A stretch of DNA of 64,000 nucleotides from Cercophora sp. LCS_1. Taxonomy: Eukaryota > Ascomycota > Sordariomycetes > Sordariales > Lasiosphaeriaceae. Of the stretch, positions 56,301 through 64,000 are shown piece after piece (positions within the stretch are counted from its first letter, which is position 1; each line of letters begins with the position of its first letter). The translations under genes were made by a program, and so were the position numbers. The stretch covers positions 372,001 through 436,000 of the forward strand of contig JAPZLL010000015.1 in assembly GCA_036250225.1 (NCBI GenBank). The letters run 5' to 3'. The notes under the pieces were generated by a model that saw nothing but the letters and a program-made list of their open reading frames with translations, did no database searches and had not been told where the DNA came from.

Positions 56301-58138
56301 GCAAGAAAAGCTGGACTACGTGGAGGATGTCATCAAGCTGCTTAGCATGGAGGAGTATGCCGAGGCTGTTGTTGGCGTGCCAGGAGAAGGTGAGAGTGAT
56401 GAAAGTGCGCAGACATTGTCGTGACTGACATGCCTCCCAGGTCTCAACGTCGAACAACGCAAACGCCTCAGTATCGGCGTGGAACTCGCAGCCCGACCAC
56501 AGCTTCTCGTCTTTCTTGACGAGCCTACGTCAGGACTTGACAGTCAGACAGCGTGGTCTATCCTCGACCTCCTCGCCACCCTCAAACATCATGGCCAAGC
56601 GGTGCTGTGTACCATCCACCAACCGTCGGCACCCCTCTTTGAGCGCTTCGATCGACTCCTTTTCCTCTGCCCCAACGGCCGGACGGCGTATTTTGGTGAT
56701 CTTGGACCAGGCTGTCAAGCACTCATCAACTATTTTGAGAGAAACGGCGCCAGGCCTTGTCTGCCCCAGGGGAATCCAGCCGAATGGCTCATGGAGACAA
56801 TCGGCTGCACCCCTGGCTCACGCAGCGAAATCGACTGGCCCTCTGTCTGGCAGAAAAGCCCCGAACTCGCCAGCGTCCGCAGGGAGCTAGATGCCCTGGA
56901 GACCGTCAAGTCCTATACCAACAAAGACACTGACAGCCCCGATTACTGGGAGTTCGCTGCCCCTTACCACGTCCAGATGCTGGTCTGCATCAAGCGCGTC
57001 ACGACGCAATACTGGCGCTCCCCAACCTACATCTACTCCAAGCTCGCCTTGACAACCCTCGACGTAAGCATGCTCACAACCTCCCCTTGATCGTCTTACT
57101 AATACCAATTGCAGGGCCTCTTCCTCGGCCTCGTCTTCCAAGGAACAACCAACACAATCCAAGGCATCCGCAGCCAATTCTTTAGCATATTCATGCTCCT
57201 GTCCGTCTCCCCCCCTCTCTGTCTCGCCCTTCCCACTAACTATTGTGATGTCCAGAACAATCTTCCCAAACTTCATCCCCCAACTCCTCCCCACATTCAC
57301 CACCCAACGCGCCCTCTACGAAGCGCGCGAACGCCCCTCCAAAACCTACGCCTGGCCCGTCTTTTTCCTCTCCAACATGATTGTCGAAATCCTCTGGAAC
57401 AGCTTTGTCTCCGTCCTCATGTTTATAGCGTGGTACTACCCCATTGGGTTTTACAGAAATGCTCTTGCGACGGATACAGTGCATGAGCGCAGCGCAGGTG
57501 TGTTTTTGCTGCTGTGGGTGTTCTTGATGTTCACCACGACGTTTGCGTATCTCGTGCAGGCGGCCATTGAGACGGCCGAGGCGGCGGGGAACGCGGCGAG
57601 TGGGCTTTTTACGTTTTGGTTGGTTTTTTGCGGGTGAGTTTCTCTCTCTCTCTCGTTTCTTTCTCCTCTGCGATCTGTTTGATGGTGATGGTGATGCAAT
57701 GGAGTGGTGCTAACTGTGAGCAGAGTTCTTGTCGGCCCGGATGCGATGCCTGGGTTTTGGAAGTTCATGTATTATCTTTCACCGTTTACGTATCTCGTGA
57801 ATGCGGTGCTATCAAATGGATTGGCGCATGCTGAGGTGCGGTGCTCCAAGATTGAGTTGTTGAGTCTTGTGCCCAGAGCGGGAGAGACTTGCGCTCAGTT
57901 CTTGGGCGGGTATATACAGACACGTGGCGGGTATGTTGTTGACATTCCCGGGAGTGATGTATGTCAGTATTGTCCGGTTGATCGTACGGATACGGTCCTT
58001 GAAGCGTTGTCGATTCGGTATGAGGACCGGTGGAGGAACTTTGGGATTTTGTGGGCGTATACCCTCTTTAATGCTTTGGCAGCGTTGGGTGTGTATTGGT
58101 TGGCGAGGGTGCCAAAGCAGCGAAAGAGCAACAAATAA
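53352..58138 (+). CDS. Full-size PDR/ABCG-type ABC transporter
   Basis: Nine exons (53352-54344, 54404-54961, 55046-55641, 55693-56032, 56077-56389, 56441-57063, 57115-57200, 57256-57633, 57724-58138) stay in phase and give 1433 residues in the NBD1-TMD1-NBD2-TMD2 order. NBD1 has GRPGAGCSSLL at residues 148-158 (Cys in place of the Walker Lys, normal for fungal PDR pumps), VSGGERKRVSIAE and WDNSTRGLDSANA. NBD2 has GPSGAGKTSLL from residue 830, LNVEQRKRLSIGVELAARP and LFLDEPTSGLDS. TMD1 includes FLALVVGSAFYNL and AQRPILEKQVRYAFY; TMD2 includes LFLGLVFQGTTN and YYLSPFTYLVNAVL. These plasma-membrane pumps export azoles, plant toxins or metabolites. The NBD2 signature is LNVEQRKR, as in other members. 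Its 3' end lies 43 bp from the converging HET gene. Confidence 0.96.
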
Positions 58139-58181
58139 TATCTAGAGGCTATAGGAGTTCTTTCTCTGTTTTGCCTAAAAG

Positions 58182-60527
58182 TCAACGACTTCTGAAGATG
58201 TACGCTGTGTAGACGGAACGTATAGACTTGTAGTTTTCGAGACGTGCGACTTGCTCCTCCAGCTCGCGCGGCCCCGCGTCCAAAAATATGTTTTCCAGGC
58301 TGAACCACCCCAACGAGTCCGGTGAGAGGCATCGCCCGAAACGTGGTTCTAGCAAGAGAGCTCCGTACAATTCTCGAGACCTGTAAACAACCGCGTCACC
58401 GTGCTCGAGCCTGGCGCCGCGTGTTAGTAGGAACCTCGCGTGTTCTAGCCGCCCCTCGGCGATGGCATTCCACAGCACTGTGCACCCCCGGCCATCCCTT
58501 GCCTGAATGTCTGCACCAGCCCCAGCCAACGCATCGATAACGGCCCTGTGTCCAAACCGCGACGCTACTTGCAGCGGGGTCGTTTCCTCTCCAAAAGAAA
58601 GCTCCTTGGCTTCGAGCAGTTCCGGGCCGCGACCAGTACACAGCCGCAAGATAAGCTGGACGACTTCTATTCGGCCGGTTTCTGCCGCGGCCCATAGCGC
58701 AACCCCCGCCCATCGCTGCCGGCTTCCGTCATCGGTGTGCAATTCTCTGTTGAGAAGCAACTCCACGATGCCCTCTTTCCCCTCGCTGGCTGCAGCCCAT
58801 AAGGGTGTGGTGTTGTGTTTGTCCATGAATTCAGGACCTGCTCCGTGTTTCAGGAGCAGCGTAGCGGCTTCAACGTCTCCATGTTCAGCCGCCACGTAAA
58901 GAGGAGTTTTTCCTCCGAGCCAAGCGAGGGTAGCGTCGGTGATCTTTTGGACCAATGAAAGCATGGTGGAGATCGCGAATTGGTCTTGTGTCGGAAGAAG
59001 GAGTGGTCGAGCAGCTCTATTCTGCGGAGGGCCCCCCTTAGCAACGGAAGGGGGAAATCCCATCACCTGGTATATCTGGCTCACCAAACCGAGGTTGACA
59101 CCCTCGGTTTCGATGAGCTTGCAGACCTTTTTGGTGTTACCGCGTTCGAGGGCCAATCCGAGAGGGGTCAGCTTTAAGTTGTTGTAAGGATTTAGTTCGA
59201 TGTTGTCCTGCGCCAGAAGGACTGCAACGGCATCTGCGCTCACTAAGTGTAGCAGGGTGTCCCCTCGGGCGTCTCGCTCGTTGACATCAATGGGGAACAT
59301 ACGAAGAAGCATCTCTAAGATTCGCGCTGAAGTCTGTGAAATGCCTTGAGCGGCGACGAAAACAAGCGCTCTAGCTTCCCAACGTGGAAACTCGGTGACG
59401 ATGCCCGGGAGTTCCAAGATTTGTTTCACTGTATCCTCTTTGCTGTTTGACACGGCCCAATCAAGAAGACGCTGAGTAAGGTCATCCAGTGACCTCGCGA
59501 GATACTGAAAGTTCCAGAGAGGGAGAGAACATAGCGGCGGCTCCGTGTTGAGTCCAAACACCAGGTACGAGACAGCGCTCTGGACTGCCATATCCTCTGG
59601 AAGAGCATAGTCAGGTTCCAGCTGGCGGCCGCCCCGGGATCCTATGTCGGACGCAATGCCGAGAAGGGCGTAGATGTTGTCGCGCGGGTCAGTGGCGTGA
59701 CTGTATCGAAACTTTCCAAGTAAGGTCCGAAGGTCTGTCTCCTCGCTCCGCCATGAAGACTGGCGGAAATAGCCCGGCATCACATCGAGAACGGGCTGGA
59801 CGTGATCGCTCACACTCACGTCCATTAACGTCGGGAGCATCACAAAAACCTCGCTCGGGGCCTGGTTCCATCCGCAGAGGACGGCTGCACGCTTCGCGCT
59901 GAAAGCCTCCTGGACAACCCAGACTCGCCGGAACCAGGGTCTCTGAAGAAGCTCGGCAAGGCCATTCCTCCGCTTGACGTTGAGTTCGGTGTGGATCCCT
60001 CCCAGCTGTTGGACAAAAGCTGCCCACAATTCCTGCCAGGCGGCCAACTTGTCGACCCGGCAGGTGCTCCCCCGCCGGACGCTCTTGCCAAACGAAGCCG
60101 CTATTTCCATGAGCAGCGAGATTTCGTCGGTCGCGGTGCCTAACCATATGAGAACCCGATCGGCTTTCTCATAAATCTGCCGCATGCGCCCAACTTGGTG
60201 AGTCTTTTCCTTATCGTCAACCTGGTCGATACAAAGCGCGTCAACCCATAGCCACCTGTCTTCGTCGGCCCGACGCAGGCAACACAAGGCAGTATATAGA
60301 TTGTCCTGGATCATCTTCTTGCGGCCGTCGAGAATAACGGCGACTTCGACTGACGCGTCGCCCCATGTGTACGATAAGGCTTCGTACGGGATGCCATCAT
60401 CTTCCAGAAGGACCTGGACGAGCTCGCAGGTAATCGGGTCCGTTTCGTAGCCACGGCAGAGCCGAAGGACTCGAATCGCGTTGGTTGAGAGGTCGATGCG
60501 TGAATAAGTGTACAGTGTGTCAGCCAT
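58182..60527 (-). CDS. HET-domain protein with ankyrin repeats
   Basis: A single exon encodes 781 residues. The N-terminal HET domain has its three blocks: YEALSYTWGD, RWLWVDALCIDQ and RQIYEKADRVLIWLG, followed by WFRRVWVVQEA and DPRDNIYALLGIA. A linker of ~200 residues leads to ankyrin-type repeats from about residue 420 (GDTLLHLVSADAVAVLL, KLTPLGLALERGNTKKV), with more typical ones near 560-720 (KTPLYVAAEHGDVEAATLLL, TTPLWAAASEGKEGIVELLL, TTPLQVASRFGHRAVIDAL, CTVLWNAIAEGRLEHARFLL). HET proteins trigger cell death on non-self fusion, and ankyrin repeats may act as the sensor. Allorecognition here is inferred; many HET genes have no demonstrated role. Neighbouring relics of similar accessory genes support the setting. 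Confidence 0.94.
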   Translation of the reverse strand: MADTLYTYSRIDLSTNAIRVLRLCRGYETDPITCELVQVLLEDDGIPYEALSYTWGDASVEVAVILDGRKKMIQDNLYTALCCLRRADEDRWLWVDALCIDQVDDKEKTHQVGRMRQIYEKADRVLIWLGTATDEISLLMEIAASFGKSVRRGSTCRVDKLAAWQELWAAFVQQLGGIHTELNVKRRNGLAELLQRPWFRRVWVVQEAFSAKRAAVLCGWNQAPSEVFVMLPTLMDVSVSDHVQPVLDVMPGYFRQSSWRSEETDLRTLLGKFRYSHATDPRDNIYALLGIASDIGSRGGRQLEPDYALPEDMAVQSAVSYLVFGLNTEPPLCSLPLWNFQYLARSLDDLTQRLLDWAVSNSKEDTVKQILELPGIVTEFPRWEARALVFVAAQGISQTSARILEMLLRMFPIDVNERDARGDTLLHLVSADAVAVLLAQDNIELNPYNNLKLTPLGLALERGNTKKVCKLIETEGVNLGLVSQIYQVMGFPPSVAKGGPPQNRAARPLLLPTQDQFAISTMLSLVQKITDATLAWLGGKTPLYVAAEHGDVEAATLLLKHGAGPEFMDKHNTTPLWAAASEGKEGIVELLLNRELHTDDGSRQRWAGVALWAAAETGRIEVVQLILRLCTGRGPELLEAKELSFGEETTPLQVASRFGHRAVIDALAGAGADIQARDGRGCTVLWNAIAEGRLEHARFLLTRGARLEHGDAVVYRSRELYGALLLEPRFGRCLSPDSLGWFSLENIFLDAGPRELEEQVARLENYKSIRSVYTAYIFRSR

Positions 60528-60631
60528 GGTGGCGTGTTCGACCGCGAAGTCCCCTCGGTCTGGGGCAAAATTGAGGTTCAGAGATGCGGGGTAGTTATGG
60601 CAAGCGCTGAAGGCTGTGCCTGCCTAGACTC

Positions 60632-61456
60632 GTGGCTATGCAAAACCTTCCAATCATGGTCATCGGGAGGCGCGACATGCATGCTGCTCAGATGCTCAAA
60701 TCGATTGTCAGCATCGGGGACTTTGACATGTTTTTCGTCACCGAGGAGGTCGTCTCTGCGCCTGCAAGCGGATGGGGGACAGATGCAATCAAGTTCTTGT
60801 TTGAACGCACGGGAGACGGAATACGGCTACCAATCACTGCAGCATTCCTCGAAGCTGCAGCAGCGGGGGACCCAAAGGCGATGAGGTTCTTACCGGAGGC
60901 ACGGGGCGCAGACAAATCACAGGTTCCGGACAAGACGATCATCGCGGCGGTCACAAACCGGCATTTCTTTGCCTCTTAGAAGACGATGCTGGATCTTCTC
61001 TTCGAGGCATGCGTGAGGGAGCCACCAGTCACCGAGACTGTGGTGGTTTGTAGTGTAGGGTATGAGTTGAATCTGAGGATACAATTGGACGTGCTTGACT
61101 ACATGGAGGAGAAAATGGGCGCCTCCATGCCCATCACCGAGGCGGTTGTCATGGCGGCTGTAAGCCGCCACTTCATGGCGTGCTCCCTGCTTGAGAAGCC
61201 CTTCAGAGTGAGAGGAGATAAGCTGCCAGTAACAACTGCGTGGGTCATCCAAGCAGCAAAACACCCTGAACGCGATGTAGCCGTGAGCCTACTTCGTCTC
61301 TTGCTCAACTGTCTTGGAGACAGGTTGTCAGCCGCTGAGTCGGTGTTGGTTGCGATAGCCGAAATGGGGCCCCCAGGAGAAGGCATAGCGAAGTCGATTC
61401 TCCTATTAAAGGATGGCGATCTACTGGCCGGCCAGCGGGTCATCGCTGCGATGTAA
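60632..61456 (+). pseudogene. Relic of the repeat region of a NACHT/ankyrin-type protein
   Basis: A single frame contains degenerate ~40-residue units. Each starts with a LPIT/VPDK/PVTE/MPITEAVV-like word, continues with AAxxxxxx, and ends on a hydrophobic helix (AMRFL, MLDLLFEA, VLDYMEEKMG, VAVSLLRLLLN). This pattern is known from the C-terminal arrays (ITEEVVKAAAGN-type units) of fungal NACHT/ankyrin proteins. A TAG at 60977-60979 sits between HFFAS and KTMLDLL in the same frame, and no P-loop or effector domain precedes it. It ends with TAA at 61454-61456. It lies head-to-head with the HET gene. I read it as the decayed tail of an NLR-like gene. A short independent protein starting downstream of the TAG is less likely. 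Confidence 0.6.
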
Positions 61457-62722
61457 AGATGCTACCGGTGGAAGAGCGACATGGATGAGTCCTTGAAGAA
61501 TCGCCATCCAAGTCTTCGCAATGACGTGGCACAAGTTTGGTTCCCAAGGCTAGCCCATCCTGTCGCCTAAGGTTGAAGTAAAGCTTGACATACAAGTTTC
61601 AGGGGGCACGGTGGCAGCAAAGAAGGTCGAAAAGTTCAAACGTTTAGGGAGGCGGTAGCCCTCTGATTGACCAGGTACACCGGGAGAGAGCTAGCGTGAT
61701 CCTAGAGGCTTTAGATTGTTTTGCCTTTGTGTTGCTGTCCAACGCTTCCACAGCGACAACTAGTTTGACGCCACTCCCATTGCTAATTCATTTAGCACTG
61801 CTCTAGGTACTGAACCATAACACTAACCCGTTTAGGGGTGATCACGACCGGGACGAAGCAGGAAACCTCTGCCCGAAAAGCGGAGCCTTGCCGGCGAAAG
61901 ACCTAGAACTCGACGCGGCGTGATAAGCAGGGTCTGGACCACAGACATGGAGGCCACCAAATAATGGATGGCGGAACACGGATTGTGGCGTTGAGCTGAA
62001 TGCCATTGAACGAATCAAGCGAGATCTTGGCATCAACTGCAGGAGCACTCGCGCCAAACAGCAAAGTTGGTGGAGTGATTTTGAGAAGCTGCATTGGTCC
62101 ATCTTCATTGGGTGTGTTGAGCCTGGAATGAGGCCCTGGCGGATGGGTCACGGATCGGACCGTCGCTGATAAACGGACGTGTCATGCAGTCCGTGACACG
62201 ACAGTGGACGCGTCAGTCGATCTTGTCCATCTTAAGCCGGTCGTTGGGCAGTTAATTTCGATGACGGTGGCGTACCATCGCATGGAAAGCAAAATGGACA
62301 AGATCTTGGGGGCTGCGCACGGGAAAGCCGAGGTGCTGCATCAGGGGCTGGTAATTCCGCATGTTTTGGAGCTGAGCAGCACGGAACTCGAGCGGAAGGT
62401 GAGCAGCCTCCGGCCCAAGAAATCGGATTCAAAGTCATTGGTCGAGTCCTTGATACCCATGAACAAGCAGCGGAAGTATCGTTGATGGAGCTAGCTCACC
62501 GGGTCCCCAAGTTTGCTGTGCCGAAGCTGACTGTGGCGGCCATAGGCTTGTCAACATCCAAGGTTACTGTGTCTCATGTGGCAAAGGTTCGTCGAACCTG
62601 GGAGCTTTGAGTTGACAATACCGAAAAGCACGCTGGTAACTGACCCGGCTTTCACCCAGAAACAAGGTATGAAGAGCTGTACTAGGGCTCTATCAGTGAC
62701 AAGGCGTTTTCCCTTTCTGACA
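61457..62722. other. Unassigned ~1.3 kb, possible 5' exons of the edge gene
   Basis: Between 62204 and 62640 two plus-strand frames have coding-like composition. One starts DASVDLVHLKPVVGQLISM and has a helical middle (AHGKAEVLHQGLVIPHVL). The other has LTVAAIGLSTSKVTVSHVA. They may be exons of the gene at the right edge, but I could not fix their junctions. Nothing was recognised between 61457 and 62200. Confidence 0.3.
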
Positions 62723-64000
62723 GCTGGAAGTCAGCAGGCAAGGCAGCAAGGCTCAAAAAATACGACTTGATTGCTCTGTGCGACTTGGCAGTCGATTGCA
62801 ACCAGAGTTGGAAGTGCGAGGCGAAGGCTTGTCAGGACGGGGAGACCGGTAAGACTGCTAGTTGAGCGCCATCATGAGGTGTTTGGCTAACCAAATTTCC
62901 AGAAGAACCATGGTTCAGCACGAAGATCGCATGCTCTAGTTGTGGTTTAACGACATGCATCGCCTGTGACGCAGCCCACAGCAACATCGCGTATATAGAT
63001 TGCGTAACACGGCACAACACGCCGACAGCGCCGAGATTCCGTGTCAGCCCGACGGAATGGGTTCTCGCTGCAAAGAGGCCTCTTGTGTTGTGCTCCTCTT
63101 GTGACCACATTCAACCCCAGGCAGGGGCGTTTGCTGTTTGCGATGGTTGCATGGCTGTGGGGGATAGGGCGGTGTTCTGCCAAATCTGCATCATCCATGG
63201 CAGGGATAAAGCGCACATGGAGAAGTGCAAGGACCGCGAATCTGGAACCACCATGCGTAGGGTGCTCGTACTGCCTGGCGCAGGTGAATGCAGTGGGCAT
63301 TCCATGTCTACCTGTGTTGTATGCTCCATCAGTAAGTCTTGTCCGACTTCCCGACTGACTTCCAGTACATCTAGAACTAAATGCTCGATGCTGACAGCTC
63401 CAAGCATATGACAACGCGGTGCCAAGTTTTGCATCCATTTTCGACGAGAAGCAGGTCTGTTATCTTTGCTTCTTTGCTGCTGGAAACAAACTGGCTACAA
63501 GCGTTTGCGAGGACAACTATTTCTGGTTGCGTCTTGTTGACCTCCCCGATGGCTTAGAGTTTCCAGACAGGGCGGTGGTCCAGCCCATTTTGTGTCTCCC
63601 TGACGACGCATACCAACCCGCCAAGGAGTCGCTGCGGTCCAAAGGGATAGACTGGGCAAAACAGCAAGGCGCCAAGCAGGTGGCCAAGAGGTCCATCAAC
63701 GAGACCATCCATTGGCTCACCAAGTCCCATGTTGGGCAGCACGGTGCAGCACAGCTTGGACTGATGGGGATGACCCTGGCCCCAGCTGGTGTTCTTGTCT
63801 TACCAGGAATGAATTATCCACCCATGAAAACATGCGACTTTCCTGCCGAGGGGTTCAACCTGTCTGGGACTGACGTTCCATCATATGATCTACCTTCTTC
63901 ATATTTTGGTGAACAGACCTTTGGCAGTGCCGTTGAGCTGCCATTGTATGAGGCCAGTCTGGCAACTGACCCGGGATTTGTGCCGATGCCGGGTGTAGAC
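62723..64000 (+). CDS. Cysteine-rich zinc-binding protein, 5' part (partial at right edge)
   Basis: Three exons are supported: about 62723-62848, 62903-63331 and 63405 to beyond the edge, joined in phase by GTAAGA...CCAG and GTAAGT...CAAG introns. The second donor/acceptor pair was chosen because it alone avoids a stop. Cys/His pairs are dense: CNQSWKCEAKAC, CSSCGLTTCIACD, VLCSSCDH, CDGC, FCQICIIHGRDKAHMEKC, STCVVCSI and VCYLCFF. They look like several stacked zinc sites of RING/B-box or CHORD-like kind, but I could not name the family. The last visible exon is less Cys-rich, with DLPDGLEFPDRAVV and a Gly/Pro-rich end. The true start is upstream and unresolved. The other Cys-rich locus at 38.3-39.9 kb shows no clear homology to it by eye. 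Confidence 0.55.

Noticed and set aside
1..64000. CRISPR arrays, bacterial-type operons, rRNA, intact transposons
   Set aside because: No regularly spaced repeats, no terminal inverted repeats with transposase or reverse-transcriptase motifs, and no rRNA signature words were seen in this eukaryotic window.

Overview
The window is nuclear DNA of a filamentous ascomycete (Pezizomycotina, most likely Sordariomycetes). Genes lie on both strands in monocistronic arrangement. Most are split by 49-80 bp GT-AG introns with CTAAC/CTGAC-like branch sites. The families present (fungal 7-TM rhodopsin-domain protein, RTA1, LaeA-type methyltransferase, killer-toxin-like chitinase, LysM protein, HET/ankyrin protein, fungal PDR transporter) are fungal. 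Gene models below were joined by hand from reading frames and splice sites; each spliced model was checked for codon phase.

Left part (1-14.8 kb): the 3' end of an unidentified gene, a NACHT-like relic, a degenerate ~155 bp direct repeat, then mostly housekeeping or conserved genes. These are a 7-TM membrane protein, the karyopherin Kap123/importin-4, an RTA1-family membrane protein, a fruit-body-type lectin, CTP synthase and an intron-containing tRNA-Ala(AGC).

Middle part (15.2-45 kb): a dense run of genes for secreted or cell-surface proteins. It holds a heme-thiolate peroxygenase, a MARVEL membrane protein, a LaeA-like methyltransferase, a 1562-residue LysM/CBM18/GH18 chitinase, a Ser/Thr-rich secreted protein whose stop codon is followed in frame by a GPI-like tail, a four-LysM protein, a DUF4360 protein, a quercetinase-type bicupin, a GH55 beta-1,3-glucanase, a GH11 xylanase, an aspartic protease and a small cysteine-rich protein. 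Two damaged loci interrupt it: a fungal multi-pass membrane protein with two stops and a frameshift, and a zinc-binding/RING-like locus. Chitinase, LysM protein and beta-glucanase together suggest fungal wall attack or remodelling; xylanase, quercetinase and protease suggest growth on plant matter.

Right part (45.4-64 kb): a broken unknown gene, a 3beta-HSD/Erg26-like reductase, then a P450, a hemerythrin-domain membrane protein and a full-size PDR-type ABC transporter that could form a small detoxification or export group. The end is incompatibility-like accessory DNA: a HET-domain plus ankyrin protein, a relic of the repeat region of a NACHT/ankyrin-type protein, and the 5' part of a cysteine-rich zinc-binding gene that runs off the edge.

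I did not find a clearly new multi-gene system. The observations most worth testing are the possible stop-codon readthrough at 27205, the chitinase/LysM island, the decayed NLR/HET-type loci, and the two GC-AG introns.
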